In this document: one piece after another, positions 29,905-39,518 of the stretch
How the letters are laid out: every line of letters starts with the position of its first letter
Position numbering within the stretch: position 1 is the first letter of the stretch
NCBI GenBank assembly: GCA_947472645.1
Contig: CANJBQ010000003.1
Coordinates: forward strand, 1 to 64,000
Direction: 5' to 3'
DNA length: 64,000 bases
DNA from: Burkholderiaceae bacterium
GTDB taxonomy: Bacteria; Pseudomonadota; Gammaproteobacteria; Burkholderiales; Burkholderiaceae
Translations under genes and position numbers: made by a program
Notes under the pieces: generated by a model
What the model saw: only the letters and a program-made list of their open reading frames with translations
Told to the model about the DNA's origin: nothing
Databases searched by the model: none

Positions 29905-29920
29905 ATTGGATAATCGATAA

Positions 29921-30835
29921 GTGAATTTAAAAAATACGATTGATTTTGTTTTGCTCAGCGCCCTTTGGGGAATGTCTTATGTATTTATTCGTTTAACGGT
30001 GGGTCATGTTGCCCCCATTGTCATAGCAGAATCAAGACTAGTTATTGCTGCATTAGGGATTGCTATTTTTGCTATTTTTAAAAAAAGTTGGCGAGAAAAC
30101 TTAATACCTTGTAAAAAAGATCTTCCACGAATTACTATTATTGCTAGCCTTAACTCGGTAATACCATTCGCCTTATTTACTTATGCCATGCAATACTTGA
30201 ATGCGGGTATGGGTGCTATTCTTAATTCAACATCCCCAATTTGGACTGCTATCATCGGCGCGATTTGGCTAAAAGACCGACTCAGTCCTAGTCGAATCGT
30301 CGGCTTAATTTTAGGATTTTCGGGGATTGTTTTTATGATGTGGGGCAAGGCGCACTTTTCTACTGGGGGTCTCGGATTACCCATTTTGGCGAGTATAGGG
30401 GTAACTTTTTCTTATGGCATCGCGACAAACTATATTAAGGTTTATGGACAGGGAATTCAACCCTTTGGGTTAGCTTTTTCGAGTATGGTGATCGGATCAT
30501 TCATGCTCGCAATACCAGCTTTTATGAATCTACCGACAGAGCCTATACCACTGTCTGCTTGGGTAGGAATTCTTGGACTTGGGATTGGATCAACATCCAT
30601 CGCATATATTTTATTTTATCGATTAATAGATGAAGCGGGGCCAACTGTAGCAATTACAGTGACGTTCTTAGTACCTGTATTTAGTATCTTATGGGGCGAT
30701 ATATTTTTAGATGAAAAATTAACTTTACAAACATTCTTTGGCGGCTTAATTATTATTTTAGGTACAGCATTAGCTGTTGGTTTGATCGCGTTTAAAGGAA
30801 AAAAATTAGCTGCTCTTAAAGATGAAGTGCAATAA
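29921..30835 (+). CDS. EamA/DMT-family transporter
   Basis: Ten predicted membrane helices in two EamA repeats (about residues 5-140 and 150-290), 304 aa. Conserved EamA features include SALWGMSYVFIR at the N-terminus and the repeat-1 end NSTSPIWTAIIGAIWLKDRLSPSRIVGLILGFSG region. Members export amino acids or other metabolites; substrate unknown. The start is a GTG at 29921. The 3' end overlaps tupC on the opposite strand by 20 bp. Confidence 0.85.
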   Translation: MNLKNTIDFVLLSALWGMSYVFIRLTVGHVAPIVIAESRLVIAALGIAIFAIFKKSWRENLIPCKKDLPRITIIASLNSVIPFALFTYAMQYLNAGMGAILNSTSPIWTAIIGAIWLKDRLSPSRIVGLILGFSGIVFMMWGKAHFSTGGLGLPILASIGVTFSYGIATNYIKVYGQGIQPFGLAFSSMVIGSFMLAIPAFMNLPTEPIPLSAWVGILGLGIGSTSIAYILFYRLIDEAGPTVAITVTFLVPVFSILWGDIFLDEKLTLQTFFGGLIIILGTALAVGLIAFKGKKLAALKDEVQ

Positions 30836-31487
30836 AATTTTTAGCAGCAGATGTTTGCGGTGAAGAGAAGAACAAATTTGTTGGTGACTGTTCTTGAATT
30901 TGACCATCCGCAATAAAAACGACATTATGGCAAAGTCGTTTGACTTGAGCAAAATCATGAGATGCCATTAGAAAATGAACCCCTTTTTTGGTAAAATCGA
31001 CAATCTTAGATTCAATAAATAAGGTGGATGCTGGGTCCAGGCTAGCGGTAGGTTCGTCTAAAAGGACTAATTTAGCATCCATCAAACAAGCCCTAGCTAG
31101 TGCAAGACGTTGTTTTTCACCTGCTGATAGTTTTGTGGCCGGCTGACTACTTAAATGAGATAAATGAAACTCATCCATCAGCTCCTGAATACGTTGAGGG
31201 GTTAGGCTTGGGTAGACATTTTTTAATAAAAATAAATTGTCATAGACCGACATTTTGATCATTGGGGTTTGATGCAAAACCATCACTAAATCATCGTATG
31301 GATGATCAATATCAAAGTCTTTTTGTTGAATAAGTCCTGCAATAACTTTTAAAAGAGTAGTTTTTCCAGAGCCATTAGCACCAATGATGCCCGTAATAGA
31401 TTCACATTGAATATGTTGATTCGTAATATTAAGAATCTGTCGATGGTTATAAACAACCCGGATATTTTTTAAAGTGATATCAGCCAT
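30816..31487 (-). CDS. tupC: Tungstate ABC transporter, ATP-binding protein
   Basis: ATPase subunit with Walker A GANGSGKTTL (about residue 37), signature LSAGEKQRLALARA, Walker B LVLLDEPTASLD and the switch histidine in ASHD. At 223 aa it has no C-terminal TOBE regulatory domain, which fits TupC rather than ModC. It overlaps tupB by 8 bp at the end of the tup run. Assigned to tungstate from its partners. Confidence 0.85.
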   Translation of the reverse strand: MADITLKNIRVVYNHRQILNITNQHIQCESITGIIGANGSGKTTLLKVIAGLIQQKDFDIDHPYDDLVMVLHQTPMIKMSVYDNLFLLKNVYPSLTPQRIQELMDEFHLSHLSSQPATKLSAGEKQRLALARACLMDAKLVLLDEPTASLDPASTLFIESKIVDFTKKGVHFLMASHDFAQVKRLCHNVVFIADGQIQEQSPTNLFFSSPQTSAAKNFIALHL

Positions 31488-32175
31488 ATTTTTTCTCTGA
31501 TATTTTTTTAATCAAAAAAGCTAAAAGATTGACTATCAGAACTACTAAGATGAGAACTAGTCCCAGTGATAGAGCTAGAGAAAGATCACCTTTACTCGTC
31601 TCCAGCGTAATTGCTGTTGTCATAGTGCGGGTATGGTGAGCAATATTTCCACCTACAATCATTACGGCACCAACTTCAGAGATGGCGCGCCCAAACCCAG
31701 CTAAGAGAGCAATGATCAAAGAAAAACGACAGTCCCATAAGATCCATTTGATTTGCTGAAATAGTTTCAGGCGTAAGGATAAAAAAGGTTCCCGATGGAT
31801 TTGCCAAGCATCGCTAATGATTTGTCGTGAGATAGCAGCAATGAGTGGTGTGGTTAGTAAAGATTGCGCAATGATCATCCCCGGGACAGTAAAAAGAACC
31901 CCCCAATATCCAAGTGGGCCACTTCGAGAAAGCAGTAGGTACACTAAAACTCCAATGATCACCGTAGGCACATTCATGAGGGTGTTTATGAGGGTAATTA
32001 GCCCATCTCGGCCTGGAAAATTGGCTATTGCAAGAATTGCACCGATGGGAAGTCCAAAAATAGTTCCAACAATCAGTGCCGTAACACTAACTTGGAGTGA
32101 AGTTAAAACAATTTGCCAAACATCGCCATCTAGATGAAGTACAGCAAGCAGTGATTGATTAATCGTTTCCCACAT
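31480..32175 (-). CDS. tupB: Tungstate ABC transporter, permease
   Basis: A 231-aa integral membrane protein with five to six helices and the permease coupling segment GFGRAISEVGAVMIVGGNI that docks on the ATPase. Family features match TupB/ModB-type permeases. It starts two bases after the tupA stop and overlaps tupC, so the three are translationally coupled. Confidence 0.87.
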   Translation of the reverse strand: MWETINQSLLAVLHLDGDVWQIVLTSLQVSVTALIVGTIFGLPIGAILAIANFPGRDGLITLINTLMNVPTVIIGVLVYLLLSRSGPLGYWGVLFTVPGMIIAQSLLTTPLIAAISRQIISDAWQIHREPFLSLRLKLFQQIKWILWDCRFSLIIALLAGFGRAISEVGAVMIVGGNIAHHTRTMTTAITLETSKGDLSLALSLGLVLILVVLIVNLLAFLIKKISEKKYG

Positions 32176-32177
32176 TA

Positions 32178-33029
32178 TTAGGGTTTTGCGTTGGGGAAGA
32201 AAAGTTGCTCACCATTGATTTGATAGCTTGCAATTGATTTTTGACCATTGGGTGAGATGAGCCAATTGATAAAAGATTGACCTTCTTCTTTTTTGATATG
32301 AGAATATTTATCAGGATTAACTAGCATGACACCGTATTGATTAAATAGTTTCGGATCACCTTGAACTAAAATTTTGAGCTTTCCACGGTTTTTAAAGGAA
32401 ATCCATGTTCCGCGGTCAGTAAGGATGTATGCATTCATCGCAGAGGCTGTGTTTAGAGAAGCCCCCATACCTGAACCACTTTCTTTGTACCAAGTATCTT
32501 TTTGCGCATTTGGCTCAAGATTGGCATCTTTCCAGTAGCGAAGTTCTGCGGCATGTGTGCCGCTTTTATCTCCTCTTGAAACAAAGGTCGATTTAGAGAG
32601 AGCGATCAACTCAAGAGCTTTTTGAATAGAGTTTGTTGCGACAATCTTCGCTGGATCATTCTCTGGCCCAATCAAGATAAAGTCGTTGTACATCACCTCA
32701 TATCTTTTTTGACTAAATCCGTCGTTTAAGAATTTTTCTTCAGCGACTCTGTCATGGACAAAGACAACGTCAGCATCACCTCGACGCCCAATATATAAAG
32801 CCTGACCTGTGCCCACCGCAATGACTTTTACTTGAATACCTGATATTTTTTCATAGATAGGTAGTAAGTAATTAAACAGGCCAGATTGTTCTGTCGAAGT
32901 TGTCGAAGATACCACTATGCTTTTTTGAGCAATGCAAACCTGAGTCAATATGAGTGTAATAAAGATGCTATGGATTAAAAATTTTAGTAATTTCATCAAT
33001 TCCAGAACCTTTTTTTGGTGAGTGTTCAT
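32178..33029 (-). CDS. tupA: Tungstate ABC transporter, substrate-binding protein
   Basis: Periplasmic oxyanion-binding protein. The anion-binding segment SSTTSTEQSGLF directly after the signal peptide and the SRGDKSGTHAAELRYW region are typical of TupA; ModA differs there. Two starts are possible: ATG at 33029, overlapping the kinase stop as ATGA, or ATG at 32996 with TGGAA seven bases upstream, which gives a compact signal peptide (MKLLKF..., cleavage near CIAQ). The upstream ATG lies in the arm of a perfect inverted repeat. Tungstate over molybdate is a family-level call. Confidence 0.88.
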   Translation of the reverse strand: MNTHQKKVLELMKLLKFLIHSIFITLILTQVCIAQKSIVVSSTTSTEQSGLFNYLLPIYEKISGIQVKVIAVGTGQALYIGRRGDADVVFVHDRVAEEKFLNDGFSQKRYEVMYNDFILIGPENDPAKIVATNSIQKALELIALSKSTFVSRGDKSGTHAAELRYWKDANLEPNAQKDTWYKESGSGMGASLNTASAMNAYILTDRGTWISFKNRGKLKILVQGDPKLFNQYGVMLVNPDKYSHIKKEEGQSFINWLISPNGQKSIASYQINGEQLFFPNAKP

Positions 33030-33049
33030 ATTCTAACAATATGAACACT
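33021..33049. promoter_or_regulatory. Perfect 12-bp inverted repeat over the kinase stop / tupA start
   Basis: AGTGTTCATATT (33021-33032), loop CTAAC, AATATGAACACT (33038-33049). In RNA it would form a 12-bp stem-loop holding the kinase stop and the upstream tupA ATG. No T-tract follows on either strand, so it is not a standard terminator. It could be a translational control hairpin or an operator for an internal tup promoter. Confidence 0.6.
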
Positions 33050-34468
33050 GCAATGTGCTTCTTCTACGACTTTCGTCATCATGGATCGCCAAGGGATGAC
33101 TCGGTTGGGAATGTCTTGACTGGCACCAATGAGAATGATGGATGCTTCATTATCAGCGGCAAACTCAATAATTCGGCTAGCAGCATCCGTTGATTCTAAT
33201 ACGTGACAAGAAATACGTTCCGTTGGCATTTGGAGCGGCTTTGCCCAATCCATTAAGCGTATGAGGTGACCTCTAAACATGCCACTGGTAGAGTCGATTT
33301 CACGCTCACCTTCAAAAGTTGGGGTATTCCCAAGAATATGAATACAAGAGATTCTACCCTCGGGGAAGACGCGCATAATATTTAAAGCGGCTCGTTGCAT
33401 ACGTTCAAACATGGCAAGATTCTCAGTGCTAGTATCAATAGCGATAACCATTAGAGGCGCTTGTTCATGAATCACTGTACTTTTTAAAATAGGTGAAGGT
33501 TCATATCCAGCAACTTTCACCCAACGATGACAACTTGCCCAGAATGATAGGGTTTGATTACGGTTTGCTCGTTCAGTCAGCTTGACTCCTTCAGGGTCTC
33601 TTAATAATTGCCGAAGATGTGTAGCGCTTTGGAAGCGATCTTTTGCGAAAGGCTCTAAGCAGCGCAAAATAATTTCTTGTAACCATGGGGGAATTTCTTT
33701 ACGGATTACTCTAGGTGGTGTGGGTTGTGACCAAAATCGTTTTTTTAATCCATTGAGTGTTTGCGGATTATCAAAAGGGAGTCTTCCTGTCAAAATCTCA
33801 TAAAGAATGACGCCAAATGAAAATATATCGCTGCGTAAATCGTCTCTGACTCCAACAATTTGTTCGGGAGATATATAAGGGGCTGAGCCGATACCTTTTC
33901 GCATCTCTTCGGCTAATAAATCAGGATAGCGAGCGTGATGAGCAAGTCCAAAGTCAATAATCCGAGTTTGTAGGTTGTCATCCACAAGAATGTTATCAGG
34001 CTTTAAATCCAGGTGAATAACTTCTTGGCTATGTAGGCTTTGAATGGCGCGGGCTAGATTAATCGCCACCGTAATGACTTGGTCAATCGGTAATTGCGTA
34101 TTTTTTTGAATCATTGATTCTAAAGAAATACCAGCAATTTTTTCCATCGCGATATAAGGATTTCTCGCCATATGACCACCTTTGATAAACTTCGGTATAT
34201 AGGGGCTATCAAGCCCTCTCATAACGGTTAGTTCAGTTTCAAAGCAGATGAGATTTTCGATCGGTTGATCTTTACCCACTTTAGGGATTTTTAAAAGAAC
34301 AGAGTGTTGCGTGCTTTCTTCTATAGCTTCTTTGAGAACGGCCATACCACCTTGATAAACTTCTTTACCAATTAAAAAACCATCGACGATTTTCCCCATT
34401 TGGAAAATTTCTTCAACTGATTCTATGTCAATGGAGTAAGGTGAGTCAGATTGAAAAAAAGAGAACAT
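33026..34468 (-). CDS. Serine/threonine protein kinase fused to a universal stress protein domain
   Basis: Residues about 30-285 form a Hanks-type kinase: glycine-rich loop LIGKEVYQGGMA, ATP lysine in SVLLKIPK, catalytic loop HLDLKPDN (about 153; HLD instead of HRD), DFGLAHH, and SAPYISPEQ. Residues about 330-480 are a UspA domain (LMVIAIDTSTENLAMFERM at its start, IILIGASQ near its end). No membrane segment, so cytosolic. This fusion is known in Burkholderiales; its substrate is not. It is preceded by a metallophosphoesterase and overlaps tupA by 4 bp, implying co-transcription with tungstate uptake. Confidence 0.88.
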   Translation of the reverse strand: MFSFFQSDSPYSIDIESVEEIFQMGKIVDGFLIGKEVYQGGMAVLKEAIEESTQHSVLLKIPKVGKDQPIENLICFETELTVMRGLDSPYIPKFIKGGHMARNPYIAMEKIAGISLESMIQKNTQLPIDQVITVAINLARAIQSLHSQEVIHLDLKPDNILVDDNLQTRIIDFGLAHHARYPDLLAEEMRKGIGSAPYISPEQIVGVRDDLRSDIFSFGVILYEILTGRLPFDNPQTLNGLKKRFWSQPTPPRVIRKEIPPWLQEIILRCLEPFAKDRFQSATHLRQLLRDPEGVKLTERANRNQTLSFWASCHRWVKVAGYEPSPILKSTVIHEQAPLMVIAIDTSTENLAMFERMQRAALNIMRVFPEGRISCIHILGNTPTFEGEREIDSTSGMFRGHLIRLMDWAKPLQMPTERISCHVLESTDAASRIIEFAADNEASIILIGASQDIPNRVIPWRSMMTKVVEEAHCSVHIVRI

Positions 34469-34478
34469 AGTCTGTCAA

Positions 34479-35246
34479 TTAACCGCCCTTTAAAAGTCGT
34501 TGGACAAGTTCGTCAGGCAATCCAGCAGTTCTTACTTTGTCAGCTGCCAAAAGATGGTTGTATGCTACTCTTTGAAAATACATTGTTTCTTTTTCTGAAT
34601 CATAGAGCAGATAATTTGCCTTAGGATTCCCATCGCGTGGTTGTCCGAGAGATCCTACAATCGCGACCCAACGACGATGGCGCCCAGTGGGGATTTCATC
34701 TCCAGCGTGGGGGCTAAAACGAATTAATTTACCAACGGAGCTTTGGTAATAAAGTGCCTGATCATGCACATGACCGGAAAAGGTATAAATCTTTCCCGAT
34801 GATTCCGCGCTTCTCCATGCGGATAACCCATCATCGACGTAGTGCCATAATTCAGGTTGATATGCAGAAGCATGAACATAGCATCGATCTTCCTCATGAA
34901 TGATGAGTGGTAAATTTTGTAAAAAACTTTCTTGATCAGTGCCTAATTTTGATTTTGTCCATTCGATAGCCATCTGTGCGATAGGATTCATTTTTGAAGC
35001 GTTAGGTTCACAACACGCTTTATCATGATTGCCTTGAAGAGCGATTGCTTTACCTTCATCGATTAGTTGTTGGATTTTTTGAAGGACTTCACAAGGATTT
35101 GCGTTATATCCGACGAGATCGCCAAGAAACACAAAACGAGATGCGCCTTGTTGGTTGGCGTGTTCTATGCAAGCATCCAAAGCTTCTAAATTACTATGAA
35201 TATCTGCAAAGAAAGCAATATGTTGGGTACCCATAACCATCATCAT
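34479..35246 (-). CDS. Metallophosphoesterase (calcineurin-like, YfcE/MJ0936-type)
   Basis: Binuclear-metal phosphohydrolase. Ligand motifs in order: DIHSN (about residue 15), GDLVGYN, GNHD (about 73), a histidine in VHAS and the GHVHDQA pair. The GDLVGYN form matches the small phosphodiesterase/phosphatase branch. The start is uncertain among closely spaced ATGs at 35246, 35243, 35240 and 35234. It ends 10 bp before the kinase-USP gene, so it may be the counter-acting phosphatase or a nucleotide phosphodiesterase; neither is shown. Confidence 0.85.
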   Translation of the reverse strand: MMMVMGTQHIAFFADIHSNLEALDACIEHANQQGASRFVFLGDLVGYNANPCEVLQKIQQLIDEGKAIALQGNHDKACCEPNASKMNPIAQMAIEWTKSKLGTDQESFLQNLPLIIHEEDRCYVHASAYQPELWHYVDDGLSAWRSAESSGKIYTFSGHVHDQALYYQSSVGKLIRFSPHAGDEIPTGRHRRWVAIVGSLGQPRDGNPKANYLLYDSEKETMYFQRVAYNHLLAADKVRTAGLPDELVQRLLKGG

Positions 35247-35313
35247 AAGAGAAAGAAGGGTAAAAGTCTTAAATCCATTAAAATAGGATATTTACACACT
35301 GGAGATTTTTATA

Positions 35314-35772
35314 ATGCGTCAGCAAATCGTTCGTATTTTATTAGTGCTTGTAAGTTGTTTTACGCTGACATTGTATGCACAAACGCAGGTAGGCAATCTG
35401 CAGATATCCCAACCGACAGTTAGAACAACAACTCCAGGGCATATGATGAGTAGTGCTTACTTAGTGATTGACAACAAAGGTTCAACTCCAGACCGGTTGC
35501 TGTCTGTTTCGTACTCGCGTGCGAAAGAGGTTCAGATTCATGAGATGAAAATGGATGGTGACAAAATGATGATGCGTCAAATGACTGCGTTAGAAATTCC
35601 CGCCAATGGTTCTGTTGAACTTAAATCGGGTGGATACCATCTCATGGTGATGGGTCTTCAAGAGCCGATCATAGAGGGCGCGGCAGTGAAGATGACTTTA
35701 CAGTTTGAAAAAGCAGGAAAAGTAGAGATATCTTTTCAAACGAAAAGTATGGCTGGTATGAAAATGCATTAA
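35314..35772 (+). CDS. Periplasmic copper chaperone PCu(A)C
   Basis: Signal peptide of about 22 residues, then a DUF461/PCuAC beta-barrel domain. Copper ligands fit the family pattern H-M-x10-M-x21-H-x-M: HEMKMDG, the following methionine-rich stretch, and HLMVM. The protein delivers copper to cytochrome oxidase CuA sites. GGAG lies about 10 bases before the ATG. It stands alone and converges on ilvD with a shared hairpin. Confidence 0.92.
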   Translation: MRQQIVRILLVLVSCFTLTLYAQTQVGNLQISQPTVRTTTPGHMMSSAYLVIDNKGSTPDRLLSVSYSRAKEVQIHEMKMDGDKMMMRQMTALEIPANGSVELKSGGYHLMVMGLQEPIIEGAAVKMTLQFEKAGKVEISFQTKSMAGMKMH

Positions 35773-35799
35773 AAGAAATCGCCCAAGGGCGCTTTCTTT
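35772..35799. terminator. Bidirectional terminator between the copper chaperone and ilvD
   Basis: AAAGAAA-T-CGCCC (35772-35784), loop AA, GGGCG-C-TTTCTTT (35787-35799): a 12-bp stem with one mismatch and A-rich/T-rich flanks on both sides, so it can serve both converging genes. Confidence 0.75.
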
Positions 35800-37510
35800 A
35801 TTCTTCGTCTAAATTAAGATCTAAATCTGTTACAGCACCTAAGCTTGCTGAGCTAGCTAGCTTGGCATATTTTGCCAAGATACCTCTCGTGTAACGTGCC
35901 TTTGGTTTAACCCATAATGCTCGTCTTCTAGCAATTTCAGCTTCTGGCAGGTTTAACTGAATGAGTAATTGATGGGCATCAATCGTAATTGAGTCACCCT
36001 CTTCGATCAGCGCAATGGTACCGCCCATATAAGCTTCTGGAGCTACGTGGCCGACTACCATACCCCAAGTTCCGCCTGAGAATCTTCCGTCGGTAATTAA
36101 ACCAACGGTTTCACCAAGACCTTGCCCGATTAATGCTGAGGTTGGCGATAACATTTCGCGCATTCCTGGACCACCCCTAGGTCCTTCGTAACGAATAATG
36201 ACCACGTCACCGTGAGTGATTTTATTGGCCATAATGGCGGCCATAGCATCATCTTCTGAATTAAAGACTCGTGCTGGACCAGTAATACTTGGATTTTTTA
36301 AACCACTAATTTTTGCGACGCAACCCTCTGGAGAAATGTTTCCTTTGAGAATTGCTAAATGACCTTCAGCATAAATAGGGTTTGATAATGGGCGAATCAC
36401 AAATTGATCTGCGCGTGGAGTTGAAGGCACATCTTCCAAGGTTTGTGCAATGGTTTTACCGGTGATGGTCATACAATCTCCATGAAGCAAGCCCCCATCA
36501 AGCAACAGCCTCATTACCTGTGGGATTCCACCTGCTAAATGAAGGTCAGTCGCTAAGTATTTACCGGAGGGTTTCATATCGACGATGACCGGCACCTTCC
36601 GACGGATTCGTTCAAAGTCATCGATGGTCCACTCAACTTCTGCCGCACTGGCGATTGCCAAGAAATGTAATACTGCATTGGTGGACCCGCCAACTGCCAT
36701 GATGACCGAGACAGCATTTTCGATCGATTTTTTGGTAATGATGTCACGCGGGCGTAGATTATTTTTTACCGCTTCGATGAGAACTCGAGCAGATTCTGCA
36801 GAACTGACCCTTTTTTCTTCATCGATGTTCGACATAGTTGACGAGTAGGGTAAGCTCATTCCTAATGCTTCGAATGAAGAGCTCATTGTGTTTGCTGTGT
36901 ACATCCCACCGCAAGAGCCGCTACTAGGGCAAGCATTTTGTTCGATACCTTTTAAGTCTTCTGCACTTAGTCTGCCAGATGTAAACTCACCTACGGCTTC
37001 AAAAGCCGAAACAATATTGAGCTCTTTACCTTTAAAGTGACCTGGTTTGATAGTTCCCCCGTAAACATAAATACTAGGGACATTGGTTCTAGCCATGGCC
37101 ATCATCCCACCAGGCATATTCTTGTCACAACCACCAATAACAATGACACCGTCTTGCCAAAGTCCATTGACACAAGTCTCAATACAATCTGCAATCACTT
37201 CTCTAGAGATTAAGGAGTATTTCATGCCTTCAGTGCCCATCCCCATTCCGTCGGAGATGGTTGGGGTACCGAAGATTTGAGAATTAGCTCCACCATGCTC
37301 TAAAGCTTCAACTGCAGCGTCCGCAAGGGTTTGTAGACCACTATTACAAGGGGTAATCGTTGAATGGCCATTTGCGACTCCAATCATGGGTTTTTTAAAG
37401 TCAGCCTCTTGATAGCCCATCGCATAGTACATAGAGCGGTTAGGGGCGCGGGCAACACCTTCAGTGATATTACGTGAGCGGCGATTAATAGGGTTTTTGT
37501 CATCAGACAT
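35798..37510 (-). CDS. ilvD: Dihydroxy-acid dehydratase
   Basis: Third step of valine/isoleucine synthesis, an Fe-S enzyme. Cluster cysteines are visible in TPCNSGL (about residue 55), [13 protein letters not shown] (about 127) and [16 protein letters not shown] (about 200); the C-terminal signature [21 protein letters not shown] is intact. 570 aa is the shorter ilvD class. GGAG is eight bases before the ATG. It stands apart from the other ilv genes, which lie at 50.5-53.9 kb. Confidence 0.96.
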   Translation of the reverse strand: MSDDKNPINRRSRNITEGVARAPNRSMYYAMGYQEADFKKPMIGVANGHSTITPCNSGLQTLADAAVEALEHGGANSQIFGTPTISDGMGMGTEGMKYSLISREVIADCIETCVNGLWQDGVIVIGGCDKNMPGGMMAMARTNVPSIYVYGGTIKPGHFKGKELNIVSAFEAVGEFTSGRLSAEDLKGIEQNACPSSGSCGGMYTANTMSSSFEALGMSLPYSSTMSNIDEEKRVSSAESARVLIEAVKNNLRPRDIITKKSIENAVSVIMAVGGSTNAVLHFLAIASAAEVEWTIDDFERIRRKVPVIVDMKPSGKYLATDLHLAGGIPQVMRLLLDGGLLHGDCMTITGKTIAQTLEDVPSTPRADQFVIRPLSNPIYAEGHLAILKGNISPEGCVAKISGLKNPSITGPARVFNSEDDAMAAIMANKITHGDVVIIRYEGPRGGPGMREMLSPTSALIGQGLGETVGLITDGRFSGGTWGMVVGHVAPEAYMGGTIALIEEGDSITIDAHQLLIQLNLPEAEIARRRALWVKPKARYTRGILAKYAKLASSASLGAVTDLDLNLDEE

Positions 37511-37644
37511 AAAGGTTCTCCAGCGATTAAATAATAAAAATATGTTTATCCCTCTATTTTGCCGTTATTTTAGAAAACTGATAAAAATTCTTCTTCCAAA
37601 TACAATATAGGTACTATTTTGTGGAATAACGGACTTGGTACTCA

Positions 37645-38847
37645 TTGAAAAATTTTGATCTTATTGTTATTGGAGCTGGCGCTGCAGGGTTATTTTGTGC
37701 TGGTGTAGCCGGCCAATTAGGTAAAACTGTTTTGGTGATTGATCATGCCAAGGTGCTTGGCGAAAAAATTCGGATTAGCGGCGGTGGGCGTTGTAACTTC
37801 ACGAATCTCAATACAACCCACCAGCATTTTTTATCCATGAATCCGCATTTTGTAAAGAGCGCTTTAGCGCAATATTCTAGCCATGACTTTATCGAGCTGG
37901 TAAAAAAATATCAGATCCCATTTCATGAGAAACATCAGGGGCAGCTATTTTGTGACGAATCAGCTAAAGATATTATTCAATTGCTTCTCAAAGAGTGTGA
38001 ACTAGGTCAAGTTGAGATATTGCATCCAGTTGCGGTTGAAAAAGTAGAGCCAATGAATGGTTTATGGAATATCAGCACAAAAGATACTGACTATGTGGCA
38101 AAAAATCTCGTCATAGCCACAGGTGGTTTGCCTGTGCCAGCGATTGGGGCTTCAGATTTTGCTATGCACATAGCAAAACAACTGGACATTGCAGTCGTTG
38201 AGCCAAGGGCCGCACTTGTGCCATTAGCATTTACTTCACAAATATTTTCTGCCATCGAAGATTTTGCTGGGTTAAGCACTAAGGTCCATATTTCGGCGGG
38301 AAAAAATAAAGAGCGTTATGGTTTTGGCCAGTTTGATGAGGACTTATTAATTACTCACAAAGGCTTATCTGGACCAGCAGTTTTACAGGCAAGCTCATAT
38401 TGGGTAGAAGGTGAGGCGATTCATGTTGCCTGGGTTGCTAAAGATCGATTAGAAAATTTATTGGCACAAGACTCATCGCGGCAAAAAACCGTTGATCAGT
38501 TACTGATAGAATTTTTACCCGCTAGACTCGCTAAAGAATTTGCTAAACAATTAGGGTTACATGGTAAGAAATGGGTTGAAGTTGCTAAAAAAACACGAGA
38601 AGCTTTAGTTGATCTACTTTGTGAATGGAACGTCAAACCTGCTGGAACACTGGGTTGGAATAAGGCAGAGGTAATGTTGGGTGGCATTGATACAAAAGAA
38701 CTTGATAGTAAAACTTTAATGTCTCGCCGCTATTCCGGCCTATTTTTTATTGGGGAATGCGTTGATGTGACAGGACATCTGGGTGGGCATAATTTTCAAT
38801 GGGCTTGGTCTAGCGCCTACGTTAGCGCTAATAATTTAATTCTTTAA
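37645..38847 (+). CDS. NAD(P)/FAD-dependent oxidoreductase, HI0933/YhiN (BaiN) family
   Basis: Flavoprotein with N-terminal FAD motif VIGAGAAGLFCAGVAGQLG and the family hallmark ISGGGRCNFTN near residue 50; the C-terminal end FFIGECVDVTGHLGGHNFQWAWSSAY closes the FAD site. Function is poorly defined; a Clostridium member reduces bile-acid intermediates. The start is TTG at 37645 (MKNFDLIV), since no ATG fits. The 3' end overlaps the LOG gene on the other strand by 12 bp. Confidence 0.88.
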   Translation: MKNFDLIVIGAGAAGLFCAGVAGQLGKTVLVIDHAKVLGEKIRISGGGRCNFTNLNTTHQHFLSMNPHFVKSALAQYSSHDFIELVKKYQIPFHEKHQGQLFCDESAKDIIQLLLKECELGQVEILHPVAVEKVEPMNGLWNISTKDTDYVAKNLVIATGGLPVPAIGASDFAMHIAKQLDIAVVEPRAALVPLAFTSQIFSAIEDFAGLSTKVHISAGKNKERYGFGQFDEDLLITHKGLSGPAVLQASSYWVEGEAIHVAWVAKDRLENLLAQDSSRQKTVDQLLIEFLPARLAKEFAKQLGLHGKKWVEVAKKTREALVDLLCEWNVKPAGTLGWNKAEVMLGGIDTKELDSKTLMSRRYSGLFFIGECVDVTGHLGGHNFQWAWSSAYVSANNLIL

Positions 38848-39384
38848 TTGGGCGATGAGGTCCAGAACCTCTTGCGGTTGATGAACTATTTTGATTTTCT
38901 CAAAGTGTGATTCCGCCATTAGTCCTTGATTTACTGAATGCTTTAAGAAGCTAATTAAGCCATCATAGTAACCAGACCAGTTGGCAAGGATGATCAATTT
39001 TTGATGAAAGCCAGTTTGTGCAGTTGCCCAAACATCAAAGAATTCATCAAGAGTCCCAACGCCACCCGGAATAATGATGTATGCATCAGAAAATTCATCC
39101 ATACGTTGTTTACGCTCACTCATTGTTTTCACGTAATGGACTTCTGAAAGGTGTTCGACGAGACCTTCTTTTGGTTGTAGTTGATGCGGAATAATACCGA
39201 TAACGGTACCATTTTCTCCTAGGGCGCCTTTAGCAACTTGTCCCATTAAGCCGCCACTTCCACCCCCAAAAACTAAGCCTTGCTGATTTTTGGCGATTTG
39301 AGCGCCAAGTTCTAAAGCCCACTGAAACCATTCTGGGTTGTTGCCAGGCCTAGACCCGCAAAATACGCAAATATTTTTTTTCAT
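38836..39384 (-). CDS. LOG family protein (TIGR00730; cytokinin riboside 5'-monophosphate phosphoribohydrolase type)
   Basis: Rossmann-fold nucleoside 5'-monophosphate hydrolase. FCGSRPG at the N-terminus, GGGSGGLMGQVAKGAL, and the LOG signature PGGVGTLDEFFDVW near residue 105 are all present. 182 aa is normal. In bacteria these enzymes remove the base from AMP or modified nucleotides; the physiological role here is unknown. Confidence 0.9.
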   Translation of the reverse strand: MKKNICVFCGSRPGNNPEWFQWALELGAQIAKNQQGLVFGGGSGGLMGQVAKGALGENGTVIGIIPHQLQPKEGLVEHLSEVHYVKTMSERKQRMDEFSDAYIIIPGGVGTLDEFFDVWATAQTGFHQKLIILANWSGYYDGLISFLKHSVNQGLMAESHFEKIKIVHQPQEVLDLIAQLKN

Positions 39385-39518
39385 TATCTAAGCATAACAA
39401 TAAATTCATAAAACTCAATTTTTATTCAGAAAATGAATATTTCAAACGAGTTGATTACAATAAGTAAATAACTAATTTTATAAACGTTTTTTTATATAAC
39501 CCTGAAGAGAAGTGAAAT

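Noticed and set aside
30816..30835. Frameshift or mis-assembly at the EamA/tupC junction
   Set aside because: Both proteins end with sensible family-like C-termini; the 20-bp overlap is one of several convergent overlaps in the window.
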